Of a DNA stretch of 64,000 nt, positions 1 through 9,567 are shown one piece after another; the stretch's first letter is position 1, and the number at the start of each line of letters is the position of its first letter. Origin of the DNA: Pisolithus tinctorius (Eukaryota > Basidiomycota > Agaricomycetes > Boletales > Pisolithaceae); the NCBI GenBank assembly GCA_024663395.1, contig JANFAH010000007.1, forward strand, positions 248,001-312,000, in the 5' to 3' direction. The position numbers were made by a program, and so were the translations under genes. The notes under the pieces were generated by a model. The model did not search any database. It saw nothing but the letters and a program-made list of their open reading frames with translations, and was not told the DNA's origin.

Positions 1-543
1 GGTCTGGAGTCCGGTCGGGGGTCAGAGGGTAACACGAGATATCGAAGGTTTTGGACTGTTGGACTTAGCGACTGATGACGCAGCGCTATTCCCTTGCGTG
101 GGCCGTAGTCCGGTTGAGAAGCAGAAGACAGATGAACAGGGAGACCGGGTTAAGACGGGAACTAAGTTGATTTCAGACTGAGGCTAAACAGAATATCCTA
201 TGGCTTAAATACTAGAAGTAACCTAAGTGTTAATGTAGCACCGGAGACCGGTCTGCGCCGGTACAGCGATGATTGGTAAGTAGTGTTACAAAGAATCTTA
301 TCAAGCAAAGAGTATGAACAAGGGATTACTGGGAACCGGGGCAGAGGATGTGGCTGGGCCGGGTGTTACACCGGCCCGGTACTAACTGAGGGGACAACTC
401 GACTGGGCACTGCCTTGCAGTGCCTCGCAAGCTAGCACATTTCTGGGTCGAAGGGTTAAGGCCGGGACCGGGGCAAGGGTTGGATGGGACCGGTTGAGAC
501 CGGCGTAGAGCCGGTCTAGGGTGGTCTAGACACGGTCATGACA
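1..543 (-). repeat. Element D 3' LTR (partial)
   Basis: Matches 7097-7639 at a constant offset of 7096, with 7 substitutions and no indels. It ends in TCATGACA, so on the element strand the LTR opens TGTCATGA. About 32 bp of the far end lie beyond the window. It contains 15 CCGG tetramers and a near-perfect palindrome at 355-378. Confidence 0.95.
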
Positions 544-556
544 GTATCCCCCTCTT
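544..556 (-). other. Element D polypurine tract
   Basis: Read on the minus strand this is AAGAGGGGGATAC directly upstream of the 3' LTR, the position and composition of a plus-strand primer. Element E has the equivalent AAGGGGGGGG tract at 55418-55427. Confidence 0.75.
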
Positions 557-674
557 GGAGCCAAGCCCACAAGGCTCCAATGAGGACAATGCTGAGATCG
601 AAAATTTTGTGTCTGACCTTGAAAGCCGGGGGACTTAAGACCGGTCCACTTCAGGTTTGTTTCCTCACTTCGAC

Positions 675-1732
675 ATGTCTATTCGCCGGTCCAGAACACC
701 ATACGATCAAGAACTCCCGCTCGACCTGACCCGGGCGACGAGCGAAGAGCTGCGGGTAGGCAGCGACGACGACGATGAGGCCATCCGGGGCAAGTTGGCT
801 GAGCACAAGAGGCGCAAAGCGAAGGCGCAGGAAGAAGCCCGGCTGGCCGAGGAAGCCTGGTTGGAGGTGGAGAGGCAGGAACAAGCCCGGCTCGAAGAGG
901 AAAGGGCGTGCGCAGAGGCAGAGGCGCAGAGACTAGAGGCTGCACGCAAAGCTGAAGAGGCCAGAAAGGAGGCTGAGAGCCGGCGGGCTGATGCCCTGGT
1001 TGGTAGTTCCACCGGGGCCGGGCCAAACGTCGAGGTGATGAGCCCTCGGTGAGTACCGTGACGACTATCATCGGTGCTGATGACTAACACCCCAATAGTT
1101 GCCTTCGCTGCGCCCGGACCAACACGCCTTGCCTGCGCAGCACCGATAGTAAGAAGAAGCGCATGGCGTGCAACCGGTGCAACGAGCTCAAGGAGTGCTG
1201 CCAGTGGCCGGTCAAAGGTGAGGCCGGTGCTGTGCTGGCTGGGGACAAGGGGAAGAGGAAAGCAGATGTGACATCCCCTCGCGCGGGTGAGAAGAAGAAG
1301 AGGTCGTGGTGTCCATCTGCAAAGGTAACCGAGGGTGCAGGTGACGAGGAGGACAACGTAGAGGAGGGGCCTTCGACGCAGAAGACCGGTGCTGAGACCG
1401 GGGCCGGTCCTGTTACCGGCGATCAGATGGAGCGCCTGATCAAGGCGGTGGAGCGCGTGGCCGACAACATGGCCAGTCTTGCGACAGGGCAAAAAGAAGT
1501 TTCCCGGAACTTCTACCGGTTCGCCCGCTCGTACGAGACCTACATGGAAGAGCGCTTCGAGTTCCTCGCGCCAGACGTGCCTTCTGACCGGAACACCACC
1601 GACGAGGAGGACAAGGACGTCGAGGGGCTCGATGACGAGCTGGAGGGTCTGAGGGAGGAAGAGGATGAAAGCCGGTCCCGGTCTGAGTCAGGTGATCAGG
1701 CCGGTGCCAGTTCCGCTGGGTCCCAAGTCTGA
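675..1732 (+). CDS. Antisense accessory gene of element D: coiled coil plus Zn2Cys6-like motif
   Basis: Two exons, 675-1048 and 1099-1732, give a predicted 335-residue protein. The 50-bp intron (1049-1098) has GTGAGT, CTAAC and TAG signals and splits an Arg codon after its second base. Exon 1 is rich in Glu, Lys, Arg and Ala and looks like a coiled coil (residues about 40-115). Exon 2 opens with C-x2-C-x6-C-x12-C-x2-C-x6-C, ending CCQW, which is the spacing of fungal Zn(II)2Cys6 clusters. A basic stretch and a predicted helix around LIKAVERVADNM follow, then an acidic tail. It runs opposite to gag-pol and converges on the pol stop 181 bp away. E and C carry counterparts. Expected to be nuclear if expressed; the function is unknown. 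A DNA-binding or regulatory role is inference. Confidence 0.75.
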
Positions 1733-1913
1733 GGTCGCATGTGTGTAGAGTTGTACCTTCCCTTTCTGTACGCTTTGTGAATGCCAATGCCCGGTTCCAG
1801 TTCTCAAGTGTGAAAGAAAGCAAATAAGGGAAAAGTAAAGGAAATCAAGACATAGTAACTACGAGATAGGAGAAACAGATAAAGAGGAAAGGAAACTTGA
1901 GACCGGTTCTAGG
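1733..1913. other. Spacer between convergent antisense gene and pol of D
   Basis: 181 bp, AT-richer than the flanks, between the stop of the antisense gene and the stop of pol. It must hold the 3' end of the antisense transcript. No further feature seen. Confidence 0.5.
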
Positions 1914-4900
1914 CTATTTCTTGAAAGGACCGGGTTTGTCTGGGTACCGGTCATGATATTCTTGGATGAGTTCTGACGCGTTGTCCAGCTCTGTTGCTAA
2001 TACCCAGGTAGTCTCTTCGTCAGTTCCTTCGTAACCGGTCCACCGGACCAGGTACTGCAACCAACACTTTCTGCGCCGGTCGACCTTCGAATCGAGTATC
2101 TCTGCTACTTCGAATTCTAAGTCGCTGTCGACATCTACTGGTGGGGGTGGAGGTTGAGACCGGTTGGGTATGGTATTTGGGATGGCCGGTTCAAGCTGGG
2201 ATACGTGGAAGACTGGGTGTACAGCGCGCATAGAGTCTGGTAGATGCAGGGTGAATGAGTGAGAGCCGGCCTGGGCTATTATGGGGTAGGGCCCAAGGTT
2301 CTTCTCACTTAGTTTCTTGGAGGGCCGGGTCGACCGGAAGTACCTGGCTTTTACATAGACGTTGTCACCCACTTTGAAGTCCGGGGCCGGCATGCGCTTA
2401 GCATCTGCCGGTCCTTGGTAGCGTTGCTGGGTGAGAGCCATTTCTTCACATAGGTACTGGTGCAGTGAATCTAAGTCAACTGCATAATCACGAGCCCGGT
2501 TGGATGTGAGGTCGTGCTCAGGGAAGACCGAGATATTAGGGTGGTAACCCTTATTCGCGAAGAAGGGTGATACCCCGGTCGTAGCGCTGGGTGCGTTATT
2601 GTAAGCAAACTCAGCTAGCGGTAGTAACTCGGCCCAGTTATCCTGTTGGTAGTTACAGTAGACCCGGAGATACTGTTCGAGAGTCTGGTTGGTGCGCTCT
2701 GTCTGACCATCCCCCTCTGGGTGATACCCGGAGGTGAAGTGTAGACACATGTCTAGAGCTTTACCTAGAGACCGGAAGAAGTGGGATACGAACTCTGATC
2801 CCCGGTCTGAGGTTACATGGGCCGGTACACCGTGCTTAGAGAACACGTGCATGAGGAAGAGTTTGGCGAGCTCAGGGGCTGTGATGGTGTCGTGAGTAGG
2901 TATGAAGATGGCTTGCTTTGAGAGCCGGTCGACCACGACGAGGATGGCGGTAAAGCCGGTTGAGGCCAGGAGTTGCTCTATGAAATCCATCGAGATGGAA
3001 TTCCATGGCTTCTCTGGCACTGGGAGTTGTTTGAGTAGGCCATAAGGCCGGTGGCGGGGTACCTTGGCCCGGGCGCAGGTAGTACAAGACTGGACATACT
3101 CTTTGACGAATGTCCTTAGGCCGGGCCAGGTGTACTCGTGCCGAATGAGCTCTAAGGTTCTGTTCTGGCCAAAGTGGCCAGATAAAGGGTGATCATGTTT
3201 AAACCTCAAGACACGGAGGCGAAGGTCGTTCGAGTCCGGTACATAGATTCTTCCATCCAGGCGGAGGAAGCCGGTGTCATCAACTGACCACCGGGAATCT
3301 GATGTGTCTGAGAACCGGACTTGGGCGACCGGGTCTGAGGGTAGGGCTGAGAGAATATCATTATGTAGCTTCTCCACGTCCATCAGTGCAACAGCACGTA
3401 GGACCGGGTATTCAAGGTAGGTGGCACGCAGGGAGGTGGCTAGCTGTTCCTGCGTGAAGACCGGTCTGAGATTCTGTGGGTTGACCCGGGCGTAGTTGCT
3501 ATCCCCCTCTTTGGGGTAGACGTCCCATCGTCTAGTTAGGGCGTCAGGCTTAGCACCGAGTTTACCGGGTCTGAACCGGATAACCATATTGAACTGTGAC
3601 AAGAACTCAGACCAGCGCGCCTGGCGCCGGGTTAATACCTTTGAAGTGGAGAAGTACTCCAGGTTCTTGTGATCGGTGACAACGTCAACCGGTACTGCAG
3701 AGCCTTCTAAGTAATGCCGCCATGTCCGGAATGCCTCGAAGATCGCGAGTAATTCCTTATCATGGGTGTCGTAGTTTAGCTCCGGGGCTGTTAAGGTGCG
3801 AGAGTAGAATGCAACCGGCCGGATTTGACCATCACCACCGGTGATGGACAGAATACCGGCTATGGCGTAGTCAGAAGCATCAGTCTCGACGGTAATAGGA
3901 GCTTCCGGGGAAAAGTGAGTTAGGACCGGGGCAGTAGTGAAGGCCTGCTTGAGTTTATTGAAAGACCGGCGGCACTCCTCAGAAAAGTTCCAGGGAGCAC
4001 CTTTGCGTGTCAACCGGGTTAGAGGTACCACTATGTCCGAGTAGTTAAAAATGAACCGGCGATAGAAATTGGCGAAGCCCAGGAAGGACTGAATGTCCTT
4101 TACCTTCCGGGGTTCAGGCCAGTCGCAGATAGCTTTGACTTTCTGTGAGGACATGGTAAGGCCGGCCGGGGACAAGTGGTAACCCAAGTATTCCACAGAG
4201 TCCGAGTGGAATTCGCACTTCTCCAGTTTGGCATACAGGCCATGCAACCGGAGCCGGCGAAGAACCTCCCGGACGTGCTGCTTATGTGATGACTCATCTC
4301 CGGAGTAGATTAAAATGTCATCGAGGTAGACGACGACGCAGACATCTAGCATATCCGCAAAGATTGAATTGACGAACCGCTGGAAGGCGGCCGGGGCATT
4401 GGTAAGACCGAAAGGCATCACCAACCACTCATAAGACCCATAGCACGTTCTGAAGGCAGTTTTCCATTCATCCCCGGGTGCAATCCGGACGAGGTGGTAC
4501 GCGTGCCTTAAGTCGATCTTAGTGTAGATTTTGGCGTGGCTAGGGGAGTCGAGTAGGTCAGATATTAGTGGTAGGGGATACCGGTCTTTCTTGGTGAGTT
4601 TGTTAAGGCCCTGGAAGTCAACACATAACCGGAGTGAACTGTCCTTCTTCTTTACGAAGAGGACCGGTGCAGCGTAGGGGGAAGAGGTGGGCCGGATGAA
4701 ACCAGTAGTCAGGTTTTCGTCGATGAAGGCCCAGAGAGCTTGCAGCTCGACTGGGGATAGTGAGTAGATGGTTCCTACGGGTGGTGTAGTACCTTCTTCC
4801 AATTCGATCTTAAGGTCGTACTCCCGATGTGGGGGGAGAGTAGAGGCCTTGGCTTTGCTAAAGACATCAGCAAAGTCGTGGTAGTCCTTTGGTACACCAG

Positions 4901-4973
4901 CCAGGTCTGGTGGAGGACCGGGTCCAATGGGCGTAGATGAAGTTGGAATTGGGTAGATCCCTCTAGTTTGCAA
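1914..4973 (-). CDS. pol: Element D pol: RT, RNase H, integrase, chromodomain
   Basis: Open for 1019 residues. Order: reverse transcriptase with YLDD near residue 216, RNase H around VETDASDYAIAG, an integrase HHCC finger (HDHPLSGHFGQNR then CTTCARAK), a DDE core (SMDFIEQL, TSDRGSEF, GDGQTERTNQ), and a C-terminal chromodomain starting around FEVAEILDSKVD and containing LVRWTGYEG. Chromodomains steer integration to marked chromatin in related elements. The conserved Arg of the RT motif D-Y-R-x-L-N is Gln here (VDFQGLN, near residue 121), which a CpG change explains and which may weaken activity. The first residues of this frame are out of frame with protease; comparison with E shows an indel around 4900-4940. 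Confidence 0.95.
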   Translation of the reverse strand: MQTRGIYPIPTSSTPIGPGPPPDLAGVPKDYHDFADVFSKAKASTLPPHREYDLKIELEEGTTPPVGTIYSLSPVELQALWAFIDENLTTGFIRPTSSPYAAPVLFVKKKDSSLRLCVDFQGLNKLTKKDRYPLPLISDLLDSPSHAKIYTKIDLRHAYHLVRIAPGDEWKTAFRTCYGSYEWLVMPFGLTNAPAAFQRFVNSIFADMLDVCVVVYLDDILIYSGDESSHKQHVREVLRRLRLHGLYAKLEKCEFHSDSVEYLGYHLSPAGLTMSSQKVKAICDWPEPRKVKDIQSFLGFANFYRRFIFNYSDIVVPLTRLTRKGAPWNFSEECRRSFNKLKQAFTTAPVLTHFSPEAPITVETDASDYAIAGILSITGGDGQIRPVAFYSRTLTAPELNYDTHDKELLAIFEAFRTWRHYLEGSAVPVDVVTDHKNLEYFSTSKVLTRRQARWSEFLSQFNMVIRFRPGKLGAKPDALTRRWDVYPKEGDSNYARVNPQNLRPVFTQEQLATSLRATYLEYPVLRAVALMDVEKLHNDILSALPSDPVAQVRFSDTSDSRWSVDDTGFLRLDGRIYVPDSNDLRLRVLRFKHDHPLSGHFGQNRTLELIRHEYTWPGLRTFVKEYVQSCTTCARAKVPRHRPYGLLKQLPVPEKPWNSISMDFIEQLLASTGFTAILVVVDRLSKQAIFIPTHDTITAPELAKLFLMHVFSKHGVPAHVTSDRGSEFVSHFFRSLGKALDMCLHFTSGYHPEGDGQTERTNQTLEQYLRVYCNYQQDNWAELLPLAEFAYNNAPSATTGVSPFFANKGYHPNISVFPEHDLTSNRARDYAVDLDSLHQYLCEEMALTQQRYQGPADAKRMPAPDFKVGDNVYVKARYFRSTRPSKKLSEKNLGPYPIIAQAGSHSFTLHLPDSMRAVHPVFHVSQLEPAIPNTIPNRSQPPPPPVDVDSDLEFEVAEILDSKVDRRRKCWLQYLVRWTGYEGTDEETTWVLATELDNASELIQEYHDRYPDKPGPFKK

Positions 4974-5613
4974 GTGCGTACATACGCAGCTGCATTGATC
5001 AGGGCGATAGGGGGAGCTTTCAGGGGGGTGCGAACCGGTGAGTCGACAGACGGTACAGATGGCGCAGGGCCAGGGTTGGGTTGGTCAGTTAGACCGGGTT
5101 TGGGAAGACCGGTTAAGACCGGTGTGGCAGGGGGTGTCGACGGGGTTGGCATTCCTCCTGTAGATGTCCAGAAAGCCAGACTGCTCAACACCCAACCAAT
5201 CGACGGATTGTAGCGGGTGAGCCAGTCACGTCCAAGGACTACCTTACATTCAGAATCCAACGGGGCTAGAAACAGGGTTACCGGGGTGACATTGCCAGTC
5301 GCAAATTGAACCGAAAGGTCTACTGCTTGAGTGATGACGAAACTTGACGACCCATCAAAGAGCCGGAGTTGGATAGGGGACACGGGATAAGGGGCAAAGG
5401 AGTGTTGATTAACAAAGTCTTTATCTATGAAACTATGCATGGAACCGGAGTCCACTAGTGTACGAAACCGGGGTAAATCATGACTGATAATAGAAACATG
5501 AGGGGTTAACGAGTTTGGATTAGAAAGAGCGGATGCGTTGAGACGAGCCTCCGAGGGTGCACAGCCGGAGTCAACGCAGCTCTCAGTCTGTGCGGAGTCC
5601 TGAGAGCTGCTAC
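4775..5613 (-). CDS. Element D protease, reached by -1 frameshifting from gag
   Basis: The frame is open from the gag stop region downward. It has no ATG of its own before the active site, but it is continuous with gag through a -1 shift at 5617-5623. The retropepsin active site is LVDSGSMHSF, followed by an ILG-like segment (VVLGRDWLTRYNPSIGW). The Pro-rich linker after it matches the protease-RT linker of E up to about 4930; the frame then departs from pol because of an indel. The aspartic protease would process the gag-pol polyprotein inside the virus-like particle. Confidence 0.85.
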
Positions 5614-5623
5614 TTATTTTTTT
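5576..5623 (-). promoter_or_regulatory. -1 programmed frameshift signal between gag and pol of D
   Basis: On the minus strand the last gag codons are GCA AAA AAA TAA, so the heptamer A AAA AAA sits in the correct phase at 5617-5623. Six nucleotides later comes a perfect 11-bp stem, GCAGCTCTCAG (5600-5610) with CTGAGAGCTGC (5576-5586), and a 13-nt loop. The -1 frame is open straight into protease. Element E has the same layout with a different stem sequence. Confidence 0.82.
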
Positions 5624-6996
5624 GCCTCGGGGGCAGAGCCCGAGGTTGAGGCCGGTGCTGCCTCAGAGGTGGCCGCAGCGCGGGCTTTGGCTTTCCCGGC
5701 TTTCTTGGGGCACTTGTCGGCAAAATGTCCGGTTCCCCCACAGAACATGCAAAGGTTGTTGTCTCTACGGCGTTTGCGCTCCTCCGGTGTCAACTTGCCG
5801 TCCCTGCCCAATTTGTTTGAGTCCGGCTTGGTTGTGTTAGAGCCGGTCTGACCGGTCGAGGCGGGTTTGGACCGAGTTTGGCCACCGGAGTTGCTTTTTC
5901 TGGTGTTGTTGCCGGTATTGGATTTCTCTTGACCGGGCTTAGACTGATTATTGTGGCCAGGGTTGGGAGTAGACTTGTTACCAGAGGACGACCCCTGGTG
6001 TTTACTAGACCGCTGAACCTCCTCTTTGCGCTCCCAGTAGCATGCGTCAATCTCCTGGGCTAGGTGGCGAAGCTCGTGAAGGGTTCTTGGTTTGCCGACC
6101 CGGCAGACCTCGTCTTTGATACGGTCGGGGAGACCGGTGTAGAAGAAGTGGTGCAGAGCGCCATCACCGTATCCCCAGACTTGTGAGGCAAGCCGGTTGA
6201 ACTCGACCACGTACTTATTGACCCGGTGATTATCTTTCATCTGGAGGTGGTCTAGTTGGCTTTCAGCGTCAGCTACCGGGTCGTGAGGTCCGAAAGTTGT
6301 TTGAAGTTCTATGACGAACTCCTTCCAAGAATCCATCCAGTAGGGCCGATCCTCCGGGTCCTCAGTCCCAAGTAAGTCCGGTTCGAACCACTCGAGAGCC
6401 ATTCCTTTAAGAAATGACTGCGCGAAAGTGACCTTGGCTTGATCACTTCGAAAGGCCCAGGGCCAGTCTCGGAAGTTGAGTTCACACTGGATAAGGAATG
6501 CGCGCAGCTTTTTTGGGTCCGTCCCATCGAAGGTGTCCGGTTCGCGCAGCTTGGTTCTGGAGGATGATTCAGAGCCGGTGCGAGCATTACGTGCGAGGAG
6601 CTCTATGGCTTTGGCAAGATTATCGAGCACGGTTACACCAGGCTCGACATCATCCTCTGGGAGAGGTTCTTCATCGTCATTGTCTGGGTCATCTCCCGGC
6701 CCGTCGTCGCCAGGACCATCATCGCCGGGGATATTATCACCGGGATTGAAGTCATCTGGTTCATCCGGGTCCAGTTCATCATCCGGATCATTAGTGGGTG
6801 CGAGAGGTCGGTTAGGGATGGGGGTAGTGGATCTACGGGCTGAGAAGCCCCTGAAGTTGTTGACTTCACCGGGTGATCTTCTGGCTGTCCCTAAGGACAC
6901 CAGGGCGGCGGCGCGGCGCAAGTCGACTGCTGAGGCGGAATCTGGGTTGTTGGTAGCACGTGCCCGTGCCGCTTGGGTTCTGGTTTGGGTAGGCAT
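5614..6996 (-). CDS. gag: Element D gag
   Basis: 460 residues from the ATG at 6996, chosen because E gag begins at the equivalent ATG (68 nt after the LTR in D, 61 nt in E). The N-terminal third is low complexity and acidic (runs of Asp and Pro). A retrotransposon gag capsid domain follows (FDGTDPKKLRAFLIQCELNF), then basic Ser/Asn/Gly-rich sequence, then one CCHC zinc knuckle (CMFCGGTGHFADKCPK) near the C terminus. It forms the particle and packages RNA. The frame is intact. Confidence 0.93.
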   Translation of the reverse strand: MPTQTRTQAARARATNNPDSASAVDLRRAAALVSLGTARRSPGEVNNFRGFSARRSTTPIPNRPLAPTNDPDDELDPDEPDDFNPGDNIPGDDGPGDDGPGDDPDNDDEEPLPEDDVEPGVTVLDNLAKAIELLARNARTGSESSSRTKLREPDTFDGTDPKKLRAFLIQCELNFRDWPWAFRSDQAKVTFAQSFLKGMALEWFEPDLLGTEDPEDRPYWMDSWKEFVIELQTTFGPHDPVADAESQLDHLQMKDNHRVNKYVVEFNRLASQVWGYGDGALHHFFYTGLPDRIKDEVCRVGKPRTLHELRHLAQEIDACYWERKEEVQRSSKHQGSSSGNKSTPNPGHNNQSKPGQEKSNTGNNTRKSNSGGQTRSKPASTGQTGSNTTKPDSNKLGRDGKLTPEERKRRRDNNLCMFCGGTGHFADKCPKKAGKAKARAAATSEAAPASTSGSAPEAKK

Positions 6997-7052
6997 GCCG
7001 AGGGTGTGATGCTGAGGATTGAGTAGAAGGATGTTTGACCCACACAAGTGTG

Positions 7053-7062
7053 AGTCTGAAAT
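7053..7062 (-). promoter_or_regulatory. Element D primer binding site, self-priming type
   Basis: Two nucleotides after the 5' LTR, the minus strand reads ATTTCAGACT. This complements AGTCTGAAAT, found once in the LTR at 7266-7275, where the mRNA is predicted to start 32 nt after a TATA-like TATTTAAG (7300-7307). The same arrangement with different bases occurs in E. It resembles Tf1/sushi-type self-priming. No TGG that would pair with a tRNA CCA end lies next to the LTR. Confidence 0.72.
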
Positions 7063-7064
7063 AC

Positions 7065-7639
7065 TGTTAAGTCCGGGTCTTCACTGGTCCAAGGCTGGTC
7101 CGGAGTCCGGTCGGGGGTCAGAGGGTAACACGAGATATCGAAGGTTTTGGACTGTTGGACTTAGCGACTGATGACGCAGCGCTATTCCCTTGCGTGGGCC
7201 GTAGTCTGGTCGAGAAGCAGAAGACAGATGAACAGGGAGACCGGGTTAAGACGGGAACTAAGTTGATTTCAGACTGAGGCTAAACAGAATATCCTATGGC
7301 TTAAATACTAGAAGTAACCTAAGTGTTAACGTAGCACCGGAGACCGGTCTGCGCCGGTACAGCGATGATTGGTAAGTAGTGTTACAAAGAATCTTATCAA
7401 GCAAAGAGTATGAACAAGGGATTACCGGGAACCGGGGCAGAGGATGTGGCTGGGCCGGGTGTTACACCGGCCCGGTACTAACTGAGGGGACAACTCGACT
7501 GGGCACTGCCTTGCAGTGCCTCGCAAGCTAGCACATTTCTGGGTCGAAGGGTTAAGGCCGGGACCGGGGCAAGGGTTGGATGGGACCGGTCGAGACCGGC
7601 GTAGAGCCGGTCTAGGGTGGTCTAGACATGGTCATGACA
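7065..7639 (-). repeat. Element D 5' LTR
   Basis: 575 bp, TGTCATGA at one end and TTAACA at the other on the element strand. The boundary was set by homology with E, whose LTR ends GGACTTGACA followed by the same GTAT leader. A TATA-like box lies at 7300-7307 and the predicted transcript start at 7275, both on the minus strand. Confidence 0.9.
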
Positions 7640-8669
7640 TGAACCTCATGTGCATCGGGGAGCCTGAGGCATCCTGCAAATGGTGCAGGAAGGCAAAGCA
7701 CAAGTGTTCATGCTCTTGAGGTGTAGGGAGAAAGGTGAGTACTGTACAGGTGAAATTCCACAAGGGAACGAGTTGACACCACCTTCAGCGAAAGAACTCC
7801 GGTACTGTTGGGGAAGCAGGCCTGTCCCACAAATGAGTCAAATCAATTATGACTTCAAAGGTGGCCCCAGCAGATCCTGCAACCAGGCTTGCTAAGAAGC
7901 TTACTCTGAAAATTCCAGCTCACAAACGGCAGCCTGATCTGACCCCCACACACTCCCCTTCGCCATAACCGACCCCTTCCCCCCACAATCCTTTGCCAAC
8001 CCCTCGTCTCTTTTTCCGCAGGGCTACTCCAATGCCCAGACCTTCGTTCAAGCCCTCACCAGTCCCTGCTGATGAGCCTCAAGCATCACTCCCGATCGAT
8101 GAACCACAAGTTGAGATCAAACCATTTTTTGTGACTGCAACCGGCTTACTGAATGAACCTGGAGATGTCAAAGTGTCAGCCCAGAGCAACTCTCCATCAG
8201 TCGCAGAAACTCTGGAGGTCAAAAGCCCACATGAGCAGTCAACCACAAACTTCATTGAACATCTGCAAGTGCTCAAGGCGAGAGCCAAGGATGAGGAATT
8301 TGAGCTGGAGCAGGTCTACCAGCTGCTGGAGATGCTAGCAAGGTGGGTAACACATCGGATCGAGACTGCATGAGCTAGACAGGAGGAGTTGCAGAGGTTG
8401 AAGGACGAACTCCGGGATCTGTAAATAGCATACTAGTGTCTGCAGAAATTTTTGTATTCATATGACCCAAAATCATAAGAGTCTTTCATGCATTGGTATT
8501 AGTACTACAGTAAGGGAAGGGAAAATAAGACTTCTGAAGGAAGAAGTGTTGCAGAAAAATTTTTTTGACTCTTTCTGGTGAATGGTGTGGAATTTATATA
8601 TGAGATGAAACAGGTATCAATAAAAGAAAGAACAGAGAAAGAAAAGAAAGGAGGTAGAGAGAAGGACAG
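7640..8669 (+). pseudogene. Element C2 left part: tail of its antisense accessory gene, interrupted by D
   Basis: This plus-strand stretch is homologous to the antisense gene of C1 (23106-24685). It keeps the end of the Cys motif (CKWCRKAKHKCSC, the W of the family motif now C), a GTGAGT donor near 7734, a Pro-rich exon (MPTPRLFFRRATPMPRPSF), and a C-terminal coiled coil ending ELQRLKDELRDL at 8424. TGA codons interrupt the frame; the one at the position before ARQEELQ fits CGA to TGA. Element D sits just upstream of the third Cys. 8425-8669 is AT-rich untranslated sequence that continues into C2 pol at 32272 once C1 is removed. Confidence 0.75.
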
Positions 8670-9567
8670 TGTGTGGCACTACTTCTGGGTAGTGTGCAAA
8701 CAGGGGGAAGCTGTAGGGAAAATCTCTAGGCTCAACCCAAGGGGTGCTGAGTAGGAAGGTGACGTAGAATGCGATGGTAGAGTCAGTCGAAGAGTCGAAT
8801 GTGGGTCACAGAATTTAATTCTGCAGAGTCAAAGTTAGGGACAGACTTGCTTTTGAAATTCCAGATGATGATCTTGCACTGAGGGAGTAACTCCAAGATG
8901 AATTAAGTGCGCAGGAGAGGAAAATGAGTACTAGCAGAACAAGGACACAAAGATGCAGCAGACACAGTAGACACAAAGACACAGATACACAGCAGACACA
9001 GAGGACGCAAAGACTCTTTGAACTCTTTAGACTCACACAAGACACAGAATGTGGGTCCCAAAAGATATGATTCTCATTTCGTCGCTGAGGCAGAATTATA
9101 TAGTACATGGATAGTAAGGTACTGATCGGAGAAATGTGGGGTGGGAGAAGCAAAACTCCGAAAAATAAAGGGGACGATGTGTCAGACATCAAAGCCATAC
9201 AGCAACGTGTGAAAACAAACTGTAAGGTAGTAACTGAGAAAGACAACAGGAAAGACAGGTATCTTCTGACAGGATGGGTGTACACTGTACCATAGAGTGG
9301 AATGCAAAGGGTAGAGGCCGTAGGTAGAAAGGGGTTCTTGCATTGTGGAGAAAGGTTCATGGGAAAGGAACGAGAGGGGTAACTGGAGTTTTTACTGATG
9401 ATCTACATGGCTTCCCAGCTACGTGGTGAGGCGAGGGTCGAGGTGACACAACTGCAGAATTCTGGATAGACGAATGTCAGGTTGATGTTGACATGGAATT
9501 TCAGGACGATGACTGATGTGCGTTACTGATGGATAGGGAAGCTCTGAAGGTTCGATGGGCGAGGCGG
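8670..9567 (-). repeat. Element C1 3' LTR, first segment
   Basis: Aligns with 31265 onward in the right LTR of C1. It continues at 18629-18635 and 22726-22840 after elements A and B. Total 1020 bp against 1007 bp in the right copy; the difference is a 13-bp stretch beside the B insertion. Confidence 0.92.

Larger units (their letters stand above)
1..7639 (-). mobile_element. Element D: chromodomain Ty3/Gypsy LTR retrotransposon, left end cut by window
   Basis: Coding strand is minus. Reading from the right: 5' LTR (7065-7639), self-priming site, gag, -1 frameshift signal, protease, pol with C-terminal chromodomain, a 3' region with an antisense gene, polypurine tract, and 3' LTR (1-543, truncated by the window edge). 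The two LTRs align without gaps over 543 bp and differ at 7 sites, so this is among the youngest insertions here. It lies inside the antisense gene of older element C2, whose sequence resumes at 7640. The left target duplication is outside the window. Coding capacity is nearly complete; one frame break lies between protease and RT. Confidence 0.93.

Noticed and set aside
707..1492. 261-codon minus-strand open frame
   Set aside because: Opposite to the antisense gene of D; Ser/Ala/Arg-rich reverse of Glu/Ala/Arg codons, crosses the intron, no motif.
6476..7009. 177-codon plus-strand open frame
   Set aside because: It is the complement of the acidic, Asp-rich start of D gag; the Ser/Gly-rich translation is a codon-composition shadow.
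7033..7042. TGGGTCAAAC on the minus strand as a tRNA primer site for D
   Set aside because: It lies 22 nt from the LTR edge fixed by homology with E. E has no equivalent, and a self-priming match adjoins the LTR.
8815..9360. 181-codon minus-strand frame, repeated at 31410-31955
   Set aside because: It lies inside the C1 LTR in both places; Leu/Ser/Cys-rich without domain, and it is interrupted in the right copy.
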